A stretch of DNA of 64,000 nucleotides from Bacteroidales bacterium (lineage in GTDB: Bacteria > Bacteroidota > Bacteroidia > Bacteroidales > UBA932): the NCBI GenBank assembly GCA_017430365.1, contig JAFRNC010000009.1, positions 250,504 to 314,503 on the forward strand. The letters run 5' to 3'. How positions within the stretch are numbered: the stretch's first letter is position 1; every line of letters begins with the position of its first letter. The notes below the pieces were generated by a model that was given only the letters and a program-made list of their open reading frames with translations, was not told the DNA's origin and did not search any database. The translations under genes were made by a program, and so were the position numbers. Shown here in pieces: positions 50,282-57,161 of this stretch.

Positions 50282-51442
50282 CTACCGTATCTGCAGACGC
50301 AGGACCCGTATGGGACGGCCTGCACCCTGATACTGGGTCTCGTCAATGACGGTTTCGCCGGTGGGGACGAATCCGCACTTTTCCATCACACGGCCGCTGG
50401 CAGGGTTATCCACGAAATGTCCGCTTATCAGTGACTTTATCGCTGTGGTTTTCCGTATGTGCTCAATCATCAGCCCGAGCGCTTCGGTACATATACCTCT
50501 GTTCCAATAGGGCTTGGCGACCCAATACCCGGCAAGGGGCTCGCCCTCGCGTGCCGGCAGATTACAATTGCACGAAGGACCGTATCCCATTGCACCTATG
50601 GCCTCGCCCGTCTCTTTGAGTTCGATTGCCCAGGTATTGGTGGCATCATTGAAAACCGTCCTTATCACATCCAGGCTTTCTTCAATGGATTTGTGCGGCG
50701 CCCATCCGGCACGAGGCCCCACGTCCGGATCCGAAGCCCATTTGTAGAGCACTGCAGCGTCGCTGTCCTGCCAAGGCCGGAGGACGATTCGGGTTGTTTC
50801 CATAACGTTATTGTAAGTCAGTTGTCCCGGAAGACGCAATTTTACTTTCGGAGGGAACGTGGATTCATAGGCTTCGAATGCCTCAGGATCCTCATCAGCA
50901 ACGAAATACCCCTTGGGAGGGCAGTAGGTCGCATCCTCTATGCCATTCGCCTTGAGCCAGCCGGGAATGAGCTCCTGCGCCAGGAAGAACGGTACGTCTT
51001 CCTCTTTTGGCAAGTCGTGATAATGGATGCCCCTTTTGCCGGCAAGGTCAAAACCCGCATGCTTGTAGAAGTCGATGTTGCCTTCCATACACAGGAAGCC
51101 GATGCCCATTCCGCGGGCCTTGTCCAGTGCATGCTTCAGCAACCGGAGTCCGTAACCCTTGCGCTTGAAGTCGGGATGGATGCTGATGGGACCGAAAGTC
51201 CAGGATGGTTTATTGCTCCCGTCGGGCAGGACCAATCCGGCCTTGGAGAACATCACGTGGCCGATAATGCGGCCAGCCTCTTCCATAACAAGATCCAGTT
51301 CCGGAATAAAATCCGGATTATCCCTGTAACAATGCAAAACGTAATGCTCGGTGCATCCGGGGCGATAAACATTCCAGAAAGCCTCACGGGTAAGGTTTTC
51401 CACCTCGCGGTAATCTGCAGGTGTTTCAAGTCTGATGATCAT
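50282..51442 (-). CDS. Two-domain GNAT acetyltransferase fusion
   Basis: A 386-residue protein with two GNAT folds in one frame. I start it at ATG 51442 (MIIRLETPADYREV). Domain one (about 1-170) has the acetyl-CoA loop in HPDFKRKGYGLRLLKHAL, like YhbS-type acetyltransferases. Domain two (from METTRIVLRPWQDSDAAVLY, about residue 213) is RimJ/RimL-like, with YWNRGICTEALGLMIEHI. An internal ATG at the second domain suggests an old fusion of neighbouring genes. Substrates are unknown. It follows the YhfC gene by four bases. Confidence 0.85.
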   Translation of the reverse strand: MIIRLETPADYREVENLTREAFWNVYRPGCTEHYVLHCYRDNPDFIPELDLVMEEAGRIIGHVMFSKAGLVLPDGSNKPSWTFGPISIHPDFKRKGYGLRLLKHALDKARGMGIGFLCMEGNIDFYKHAGFDLAGKRGIHYHDLPKEEDVPFFLAQELIPGWLKANGIEDATYCPPKGYFVADEDPEAFEAYESTFPPKVKLRLPGQLTYNNVMETTRIVLRPWQDSDAAVLYKWASDPDVGPRAGWAPHKSIEESLDVIRTVFNDATNTWAIELKETGEAIGAMGYGPSCNCNLPAREGEPLAGYWVAKPYWNRGICTEALGLMIEHIRKTTAIKSLISGHFVDNPASGRVMEKCGFVPTGETVIDETQYQGAGRPIRVLRLQIR

Positions 51443-51446
51443 ATGT

Positions 51447-52238
51447 TCACAACTTTTTTGCGACAGCATAACCGACAGCATAACCGACAGCTGCGACGGC
51501 GATGGCTTCCGCAGTGACGATGAGTTCTATAGGGACAATTCCGACCGACTTCTGGAGCATCACCGCTCCGGCATCGACAATGGCGTGGAGGGCGATGGCG
51601 GCCGGGAACAGCCACAGCCATCTGCCGCCTTTGCGTACGGACACCCATACCATCAGGGAGAGGCCTATGTGAAGGATAAGGGCGGAAAACCTTTCCCAAA
51701 GTCCGGCCAGCAAAGTCCCGGCACCAAGCGTCTGCAACTGATCCAATTGTGCCTGTAACTGCCCGGCGGCCTCAGCCGGAGCCTTTGAGAAGATAGCATC
51801 AGCCTGTCCGGAATTGATCAAGGCCGAAACCACAAGGTTGCCGATCATGGTTATGCCGAAGATTATAAGCATTTCCGCGCCTCCATGCCCGATACCGTAA
51901 GCTATGCCGGGAAGTGGTTTGGAGGGTTCCTTTTTCATCAGGAATTTCATGGAGAGGAAACGGCCGGTTTCTTCAAAGATGCCGGCAGCCAGTCCGCCAT
52001 AAATGGCGAAAAGGAGCGTATTGTCCATGATGTCCGCCCCATGCGGCCCTTTCAGGACCAGTTGGTGCATGATGCTTTCCAGAACCAGGGCAAAAAGGAT
52101 GAATGTACCTGCGCCGATAAGAATGGCAGACAGCCTGGCATGATGCTTACGCACCAGATAGACTGACAGGCAGACGGGAACGGCAATACCCAGAAGGGCA
52201 TTGACGGCCATCAGTATAAGCGAACTCACGGGGACCAT
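51447..52238 (-). CDS. YhfC-family intramembrane metalloprotease
   Basis: A 263-residue membrane protein with about seven segments. The proposed metal-site motifs are spread over the membrane helices: FEETGRFLSM, GIGHGGAEML and ALHAIVDAGA. These match the YhfC/PrsW-related families of putative intramembrane proteases. Its target is unknown. A promoter of the conserved-spacer family lies 22 bases upstream, and the GNAT fusion follows. Its end contains a 12-base tandem repeat coding for AVGYAVGYA. Confidence 0.85.
   Translation of the reverse strand: MVPVSSLILMAVNALLGIAVPVCLSVYLVRKHHARLSAILIGAGTFILFALVLESIMHQLVLKGPHGADIMDNTLLFAIYGGLAAGIFEETGRFLSMKFLMKKEPSKPLPGIAYGIGHGGAEMLIIFGITMIGNLVVSALINSGQADAIFSKAPAEAAGQLQAQLDQLQTLGAGTLLAGLWERFSALILHIGLSLMVWVSVRKGGRWLWLFPAAIALHAIVDAGAVMLQKSVGIVPIELIVTAEAIAVAAVGYAVGYAVAKKL
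51461..51490 (-). repeat. 12-base tandem repeat in the end of the YhfC gene
   Basis: The plus-strand unit CGACAGCATAAC occurs two and a half times. It keeps the frame and encodes repeated AVGY. Confidence 0.85.
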
Positions 52239-52259
52239 GAAAACAACGATTAATCATAG

Positions 52260-52291
52260 TAAAGATAGCCACATTCCGCCATATGTCCAAA
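52260..52291 (-). promoter_or_regulatory. Promoter P2 of the conserved-spacer family (YhfC gene)
   Basis: Minus strand: TTTG (52288-52291), a 20-base spacer, then TATCTTTA (52260-52267). The 33 bases 52262-52294 are identical to 56858-56890. Confidence 0.65.
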
Positions 52292-52299
52292 CGGATGGC

Positions 52300-52659
52300 T
52301 TACCTGCTGCTCAGTGAGTGAAGCCTGAAAGAAAAATAACCCTTGGCATCCAGATATGCGAGAGCATCATCCAATAGGGCTGCCTTCCTGTCTTCTCCCA
52401 AATCCGAATGGAAGAGGATGTCGATGAACATCTCCAGACCTTGGTCTGAAATCTTCTCGGTTTCAACAAGATACCCTACAGGATTCTCCTTCTCGAGCAA
52501 GGCGCCCGGATCGATCGGGCAGGCCGCTTTGCCGAACTCGTCCTTGACGTCCGCCAGGGAATAATCAGGAGTGTCGCCGTCCAGCAGCCCCAGTCTCCGG
52601 GCGATTATCAGCAGCATCCCGCCCAGGCGGTCAATCTCTCTAAGGATAAAATCTTCCAT
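52300..52659 (-). CDS. Hypothetical cytoplasmic protein in the sigma-factor operon
   Basis: A 119-residue, largely helical acidic protein without signal or membrane segment, beginning MEDFILREIDRLGGMLLIIARRLG. It resembles in size and N-terminus the small proteins called DUF6483, but I am not confident of that. It starts one base after the stop of the membrane protein at 52661, so it is the third gene after the ECF sigma factor. It may take part in the same regulatory unit. Confidence 0.72.
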   Translation of the reverse strand: MEDFILREIDRLGGMLLIIARRLGLLDGDTPDYSLADVKDEFGKAACPIDPGALLEKENPVGYLVETEKISDQGLEMFIDILFHSDLGEDRKAALLDDALAYLDAKGYFSFRLHSLSSR

Positions 52660-52660
52660 C

Positions 52661-53254
52661 CTATTCGTCTTTCATTTTGAGGCGCTCTATGATAGCGTCG
52701 CAGGCGCTTAACAGCCGCTTGGCGGAGTAATACTCCAGAGCCAATGTGCCCACACACAAAAGAGCGATGATAATGCCCCTTCTCCACATCAGTCCGGCGC
52801 TGATATTCATCGAGGTCATATAGAAGGTTGCTATAATCACGAAAATAAAGAAAAGGACACAGATTCCCGTCACCAGGATGACATACTTTTTCTTGAATTT
52901 CCGCAGAGATTCTGTCGTTGACAGGATGTCGCCGTTGTAAATATCTTCTTCCCGGATTCCTTTATATACCCAGAAAATGCCCGTGATGGTAAGCAGGCCG
53001 TAAATGATAATGGAAAGCGGAACCCACCAGTCAAATCCCTGGAAATAACAAAGGATGACCGCGATAATGAATAATGCGATTGTCGCCGGAATCGATTTCT
53101 TTGAAAGGAACAGCCTGCGGACATCTTTTTTCATCGCGTTCTGCATCAGTTGCTCATTGATAATCTGCTGCTTGTCGAACCTTTCCTTCGACGCGGCATA
53201 ATCCTGCCGCATCTGCTCCAGTTCCTGATCGATATCGAATTCTTCCTTTTTCAT
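52661..53254 (-). CDS. Membrane protein, probable anti-sigma partner
   Basis: A 197-residue protein. I start it at ATG 53254 (MKKEEFDIDQELEQM), because the longer frame overlaps the sigma gene. The first ~55 residues are a charged cytoplasmic coiled-coil-like region. Four membrane segments follow (about 62-80, 85-105, 135-155 and 163-180), and a short cytoplasmic tail ends the chain. The position 11 bases after an ECF sigma gene and the cytoplasmic N-terminus fit a membrane-bound sigma regulator. I see no zinc-binding HxxxCxxC motif, so the anti-sigma role is inferred from context only. Confidence 0.78.
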   Translation of the reverse strand: MKKEEFDIDQELEQMRQDYAASKERFDKQQIINEQLMQNAMKKDVRRLFLSKKSIPATIALFIIAVILCYFQGFDWWVPLSIIIYGLLTITGIFWVYKGIREEDIYNGDILSTTESLRKFKKKYVILVTGICVLFFIFVIIATFYMTSMNISAGLMWRRGIIIALLCVGTLALEYYSAKRLLSACDAIIERLKMKDE

Positions 53255-53265
53255 GGCACGGGTGA

Positions 53266-53745
53266 TTAAAGATTGGACTTCTTGAGTTCTTCCTTGATCC
53301 GATGCAACTGGAAGGAAACATTCTTCACCGTAATGCCCATGATTGAGCCGATCTCCTCGTAACTCAGACCTTCGAGCCACAGGAGAATGATGGCGCGGTC
53401 CACCAGGCCCAGCTGATTGATGCGGGCATACAGGCGTTTGGTCTGAAGCGCCCGGTCGTCCGTATCCTCAAAGGGGTCGATGTCCACGCTCAGGGGGACC
53501 CGCTCTCCGCCCCGGCGCCGTTTCTTGTCGGCATTCAGGCAGCAGTTGAGCGCGACCCGGTAAATCCAGGTCCGGACATCGGACTCCGCGCGGAAAGAAT
53601 CGTAACCCTTCCAGAGCCTGATCAGAATCTCCTGGAAGAGGTCATCGATCTCATCCGTGTCCTTCGAGAACATATAGCACACCGAGTAAATGGTACTTTT
53701 ATGCTCCCTGACAAGTCGGGTGAATAATTGTTCTTTGTTATCCAT
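53266..53745 (-). CDS. ECF-type RNA polymerase sigma factor
   Basis: A 159-residue sigma-70 family protein with regions 2 and 4. Region 2 is LFTRLVREHKSTIYSVCYMFSKDTDEIDDLFQEILIRLWKGYDSF; the helix that opens the -10 is VRTWIYRVALNCCLN. Region 4 is LVDRAIILLWLEGLSYEEIGSIMGITVKNVSFQLHRIKEEL. It leads an operon with a membrane protein and a small helical protein. Its upstream region (53746-53985) carries promoter P3 about 100 bases before the start. A GTCTAA (minus strand, 53767-53772) could be an ECF-type -10, though no good -35 partner is seen. Confidence 0.94.
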   Translation of the reverse strand: MDNKEQLFTRLVREHKSTIYSVCYMFSKDTDEIDDLFQEILIRLWKGYDSFRAESDVRTWIYRVALNCCLNADKKRRRGGERVPLSVDIDPFEDTDDRALQTKRLYARINQLGLVDRAIILLWLEGLSYEEIGSIMGITVKNVSFQLHRIKEELKKSNL

Positions 53746-53845
53746 CTTTCATCGAATCTACACCCGTTAGACAACAAAGTTCGCGAAAAACTATAAAAAA
53801 CCTGCAGAAAAAGATTCGGCTCGTAAAAATTCGGATTTACCGATG

Positions 53846-53877
53846 TGAAGATAGCCACATTCCGTAAAAGTGGTAAA
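53846..53877 (-). promoter_or_regulatory. Promoter P3 of the conserved-spacer family (ECF sigma gene)
   Basis: Minus strand: TTTA (53874-53877), a 20-base spacer containing CGGAATGTGGC, then TATCTTCA (53846-53853). Seventeen bases (53848-53864) are identical to P2 and P4. Confidence 0.55.
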
Positions 53878-53985
53878 TAAATCCGTAAAGCGGTTAACCC
53901 CGTTATGAAGTAAACTCCCGACCTTTGCAGCAGTAGATGATCGGTCTCGGCACCAGGAAATACAACATCAAAAATATCGACAGTC

Positions 53986-54549
53986 ATGAATAAGATTCTT
54001 ACTTTTGTCACAGTCGCCCTCATGTTGGGCCTGGCTGTCACCGCATGTGCTCAGAACAATAACAAAAAGAATGCTGAAATGAAAACACTGGTTGCCTATT
54101 TCTCTGCCACGGGTACTACTGAGGCAGTTGCCAAGAACCTGGCTGAAGTGACAGGAGCGGCCCTCTATGAAATCAAACCCGAAGTCCGTTATACTTCAGC
54201 CGACCTCGACTGGAGGGACAAATCCTCCCGCAGCAGCGTGGAGATGCAGGACCGCAGTTCCCGTCCGGCTATCGTAAAGGATTTGAAGGATGCAGACAGC
54301 TATGACCGGATCTTTATCGGTTTCCCCGTATGGTGGTATACTGCTCCCACAATCATCAATACTTTTATAGAGGCATACGGCTTTAAGGGCAAGACAGTCA
54401 TCTTTTTTGCAACATCGGGCGGCAGCAGCATCGACAAGGCCAATGCCGACTTTAAAAAACAGTATCCCGAAATCAACTGGAAAGCGGGCAAGACCCTGAA
54501 CTCCGAATCCAAGGCGGAAATCAAAGCGTGGGCAGAGGGGCTGAAGTAG
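53986..54549 (+). CDS. Flavodoxin with lipoprotein signal
   Basis: A 187-residue protein: signal with lipobox AVTAC (Cys21), then a flavodoxin domain from about residue 33 (KTLVAYFSATGTTEAVAKNLAE). The FMN phosphate loop is SATGTTEA, and the isoalloxazine region is FPVWWYTAPTIINTF. The export signal is unusual for an FMN electron carrier, though Bacteroidota have such proteins. It would act on the periplasmic side, possibly in repair or reduction of envelope proteins. GACCTTTG (53920-53927) is a near-consensus promoter element. It is monocistronic, with a terminator at 54581. Confidence 0.88.
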   Translation: MNKILTFVTVALMLGLAVTACAQNNNKKNAEMKTLVAYFSATGTTEAVAKNLAEVTGAALYEIKPEVRYTSADLDWRDKSSRSSVEMQDRSSRPAIVKDLKDADSYDRIFIGFPVWWYTAPTIINTFIEAYGFKGKTVIFFATSGGSSIDKANADFKKQYPEINWKAGKTLNSESKAEIKAWAEGLK

Positions 54550-54580
54550 AACGCAATTCCTTGTTGATCAAATAAAAAGA

Positions 54581-54606
54581 AGTCGGCTGAGGGGCCGGCT
54601 TTTTTG
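54581..54606 (+). terminator. Terminator after the flavodoxin gene
   Basis: Stem AGTCGGC with GCCGGCT (one G-U pair), then six T, about 30 bases after the stop. Confidence 0.8.
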
Positions 54607-54714
54607 TTTCTTTGGCCAAACATGCCGAATTCTGCAAATTCAAAGGGAGGTGTTTTTTTAACAACCCAAATATTTTTTAAATTTTACGTTTTTCCAGAAA
54701 AACTCATATAGTCA

Positions 54715-54874
54715 ATGAAAGAAAAAGGCAAAACCTATTATGTTGTCCCTACGGCCACTGTCGTTGATATAGCCATCGGGAGGATAGTCTGATCCTCGAA
54801 CGTTGAGGGGAAAAACACCATCAACGATTGGGAAAATGGGGGGGGGGACTGTCAATGATGAAATCGTAATGTAA
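54715..54874 (+). pseudogene. Broken small gene with poly-G tract
   Basis: ATG 54715 opens a frame reading MKEKGKTYYVVPTATVVDIA, the usual start of a class of short Bacteroidales peptides found before surface lipoprotein genes. It meets TGA at 54790 after 25 codons. Beyond it the same frame continues sensibly (NVEGKNTINDWENG) up to a run of ten G (54838-54847). Nine or twelve G would continue to TVNDEIVM and a stop at 54872. So a ~50-residue gene seems broken by one stop and one homopolymer shift. The rest of 54607-54896 is AT-rich with no other gene seen. Confidence 0.55.
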
Positions 54875-54896
54875 ACACTGAAAAAACTGACAGAAC

Positions 54897-55703
54897 ATGA
54901 ATATAAAGCATTTCTTTTTATTGGCGGTTGCATCAGTGGCTTTTGCCGCCTGCTCCCAGTTGGAGGGCCCCGGTAGCAATATTACTCCTGTTGCGCTTAA
55001 ATACAGCACGGTAGAAGCCGTAGAGAAAAGCAAGGCTGCTCAAAACCTGAACGAGGGAACGTTCGCCAGCGGCGAGTCCGTAAAGGTGCTCATAAGCAAT
55101 ACGGGCGCCGCGATGATCATCCACGTAGGTGCGGCAGGTTCGGCTGATGCCAGCGGAGCGGGCTATCGGGGGCTGGCGGTAGCGATAAGCGATATAGATA
55201 GTAAAAACTTCGGATTTGACTATTCCAGTTCCTATTGCCTTCCGCTACATTATGCTACGTGGAGCGATGCGAAAACGGACATGAAATGTATTCAGAACAC
55301 CCAGGTGCTTGCTTCTCATACACATAACTCGGATGGTAGCAAACTTCATATGGCTGCACAGTCTGCTGTCTCCCACACACCCGTTGTGGCGGGAACGAGC
55401 GGCTGGTTCCTGGGAAGTGCCGGTCAGTGGGACATTTTCCTTACCGGTTTCTGCGGACTCACCTGGAGCGGAGATTCAACAAATAACGGGAGAATAGAGA
55501 AAGTCGATGCCAAATATGATGCCACCGGTTATCCCTCACCAATGATTGATGAGGCGTATTACTGGACGAGTACTGAGAAGACGGATGATAATCAAACCCA
55601 CCTGCAATGGATACTCTACTTCAGTCCTTATGAGAGCGGCATCGCGGCTATGGCTAATACGAAGATTACAGGTGGAATGATCCTCCCGTTCCTGGCTTTC
55701 TAA
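54897..55703 (+). CDS. Surface lipoprotein, fimbrillin/DUF1566-like
   Basis: A 268-residue lipoprotein (lipobox AFAAC, Cys19). The C-terminal half has the pattern of FISUMP/DUF1566 modules: TSGWFLGSAGQWDIFLTGFCG, followed by AYYWTSTEKTDDNQ. These modules sit at the tips of fimbrillin-like surface proteins in Bacteroidales. No N-terminal fimbrillin domain of normal length is present. The start lies 49 bases after a ten-G tract, a possible source of expression variation. It converges on the methyltransferase gene with a two-base gap. Confidence 0.78.
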   Translation: MNIKHFFLLAVASVAFAACSQLEGPGSNITPVALKYSTVEAVEKSKAAQNLNEGTFASGESVKVLISNTGAAMIIHVGAAGSADASGAGYRGLAVAISDIDSKNFGFDYSSSYCLPLHYATWSDAKTDMKCIQNTQVLASHTHNSDGSKLHMAAQSAVSHTPVVAGTSGWFLGSAGQWDIFLTGFCGLTWSGDSTNNGRIEKVDAKYDATGYPSPMIDEAYYWTSTEKTDDNQTHLQWILYFSPYESGIAAMANTKITGGMILPFLAF

Positions 55704-55705
55704 GT

Positions 55706-56287
55706 TTACCAGACGTAAGGTATCACTTTGTACTTCACTTTCTGCTTGTACTCCTTGTAACCCTCCAGCCCTTCCTCCAGGACTTTCTCCTCGTTTTTTA
55801 TACGTTTGGCGATCAGCGGAAGGTAAAGCAACATGATAAGGAAGGAGAGGGGGGAGCCGAGAACGAGCGGCATTGCCAGGAACAGGACGGTCGTGGCCAT
55901 ATACATCGGATGCCGCACGATGCCGTAGAGCCCGGTATCAATGACCTTCTGGTTCTCCTGGACCTCAATGGTGCGGGACAGGTAAGTGTTCTCGCGCAGG
56001 ACCTCGGCGTAGAGCAGGTAGCAGATCAGGAAAAGGCCTGCCGATACCCAGACCGCCCAGCCGGGCAGCACGCACCATCCGAATCGCCAGTTGAGGCCAG
56101 CCACGACAAAAGCCGCGATGAACAGCAGGCCGCTGAACTTGACCACCATTTTCTGCTCCTTTTCTTCCTCCTTGGCATTCAGTCGCTTGCGGAGCAGGTC
56201 CGGATTCTTGACTATCATTACCAGTCCGGCGCAGAACATCGGCACAAAAAGGATCCCCATCAGAAGCCATCCCTGCCAATACCGCAA
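55706..56287 (-). CDS. ICMT-like membrane methyltransferase family protein
   Basis: A 193-residue membrane protein with about five segments. The C-terminal signature GLYGIVRHPMYMATTVLFLAMPLVLGSP and the downstream KRIKNEEKVLEEGLEGYKEYKQKVKYKVIPYVW match the isoprenylcysteine O-methyltransferase-like family. Bacterial members are mostly of unknown substrate. The frame starts with TTG at 56287, immediately after the acetyltransferase stop (TAATTG). An ATG 24 bases later would cut the first helix, so TTG is favoured. It is coupled to the GNAT gene. Confidence 0.85.
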   Translation of the reverse strand: MRYWQGWLLMGILFVPMFCAGLVMIVKNPDLLRKRLNAKEEEKEQKMVVKFSGLLFIAAFVVAGLNWRFGWCVLPGWAVWVSAGLFLICYLLYAEVLRENTYLSRTIEVQENQKVIDTGLYGIVRHPMYMATTVLFLAMPLVLGSPLSFLIMLLYLPLIAKRIKNEEKVLEEGLEGYKEYKQKVKYKVIPYVW

Positions 56288-56851
56288 TTAAGCCGCCGGC
56301 TGGAAAAGCAGCAGGCCGACAACGATAACACCAAGCAGAAACTTGCCGAGGGCTTGCCGGAAGAGCCCTGGTTCCTTAAGATTACATATCATCAGATACT
56401 CTTCCTCCGTCTCTTTATGCACTTCGAATCCCACCTTCTGATACATTCGGAAGGCGGGATTCGCTTTCTGGACCGACAGGGAAACCTGCGGGTAACCGTC
56501 CCGCCTCAACAGATGAAGCATCTCCCGCAGGAGTTCCGTTCCGATGCCTTGATGGCGATAATCCTTGACAAGGGAGATGGCCAATGACGGAATTCCGTCG
56601 GCAATATGGCCATAATCATTCATGACCCGTGTCCATACAGCCCCGACGACCTTTCCTCCAACCTCCGCCACCAGACATCGGTCATCGGCCTTCTTCCCGA
56701 AATCCCGGACATACACCTGCAGGTCCTCCTGCTGGATAATGGACCTGGGTGGCGCCGGCACCCCTTCCGGAATGAAGATGGCCTCATACAGGAAGTCATT
56801 CAGCAGGGGAATCTCTTCGGGGCGTATTTCACGTATTATGATTTCCTTCAT
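56288..56851 (-). CDS. GNAT family N-acetyltransferase
   Basis: A 187-residue acetyltransferase. I start it at ATG 56851 (MKEIIIREIRPEEIPLL). The acetyl-CoA loop is SLVKDYRHQGIGTELLREMLHLL, followed by VSLSVQKANPAFRMYQKVGFEVHKE, the standard GNAT ending. The last ~30 residues (FRQALGKFLLGVIVVGLLLFQPAA) are hydrophobic, an unusual membrane tail for this family. Promoter P4 ends only five bases before the start, so the transcript may be nearly leaderless. The methyltransferase follows directly. Confidence 0.88.
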   Translation of the reverse strand: MKEIIIREIRPEEIPLLNDFLYEAIFIPEGVPAPPRSIIQQEDLQVYVRDFGKKADDRCLVAEVGGKVVGAVWTRVMNDYGHIADGIPSLAISLVKDYRHQGIGTELLREMLHLLRRDGYPQVSLSVQKANPAFRMYQKVGFEVHKETEEEYLMICNLKEPGLFRQALGKFLLGVIVVGLLLFQPAA

Positions 56852-56855
56852 GAAA

Positions 56856-56887
56856 CGAAGATAGCCACATTCCGCCATATGTCCAAA
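56856..56887 (-). promoter_or_regulatory. Promoter P4 of the conserved-spacer family (GNAT-methyltransferase)
   Basis: Minus strand: TTTG (56884-56887), a 20-base spacer identical to that of P2, then TATCTTCG (56856-56863). Confidence 0.65.
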
Positions 56888-56890
56888 CGG

Positions 56891-56922
56891 CCGGGCACGG
56901 ATATGGGCTCAGACGTGCCCGA
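56891..56922 (+). repeat. REP-like palindrome, second family, copy 1
   Basis: A 32-base element with arms CGGGCACG and CGTGCCCG and GGGCT in the loop. It is in direct orientation to the copy at 56942-56973. Confidence 0.75.
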
Positions 56923-56941
56923 GGAGAGAGAATTGAAGCTC

Positions 56942-56973
56942 CCGGGCACAAAACTGGGCTATTCTGTGCCCGG
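56942..56973 (+). repeat. REP-like palindrome, second family, copy 2
   Basis: A 32-base element with perfect nine-base arms CCGGGCACA and TGTGCCCGG and TGGGCT in the loop. It begins 51 bases after copy 1. Confidence 0.75.
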
Positions 56974-57033
56974 AATGCCAAAAGCCGGGGGTGGAAGGGC
57001 TGCTGGAAATCCAGCGATTCATTGAGGCTTTAC

Positions 57034-57057
57034 ACCGATAAATTCGAATTTATCGGT
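57034..57057. repeat. Perfect 24-base palindrome
   Basis: ACCGATAAATTC followed directly by its exact complement, with no loop. It lies in the 310-base region between the GNAT start and the end of the flavodoxin-fold gene. That region otherwise holds promoter P4, two REP-like elements and no gene I can support. Confidence 0.85.
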
Positions 57058-57161
57058 CTCTTCTACCGCCAACAAAATAACCCCTCCACCCCAATCCATT
57101 CACGGGCGGAGACAATAGCGGCTAATACTTCCGGCTCATAAGGAAAGCGTATACAGCCATG

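Noticed and set aside
53767..53772. ECF-type -10 (GTCTAA) before the sigma gene
   Set aside because: No GGAAC-like -35 lies 16-17 bases upstream, so it is mentioned under the gene but not listed as a promoter.
54715..54792. Selenocysteine reading of the TGA at 54790
   Set aside because: No SECIS-like hairpin or selenoprotein family fits, and a second lesion (poly-G) lies downstream. A broken gene is simpler.
56606..57025. Plus-strand frame across the GNAT gene and the palindromes at 56.9 kb
   Set aside because: Its second half only reads the palindromic repeats and its first half lies in the GNAT gene. No signal, motif or start site supports it.
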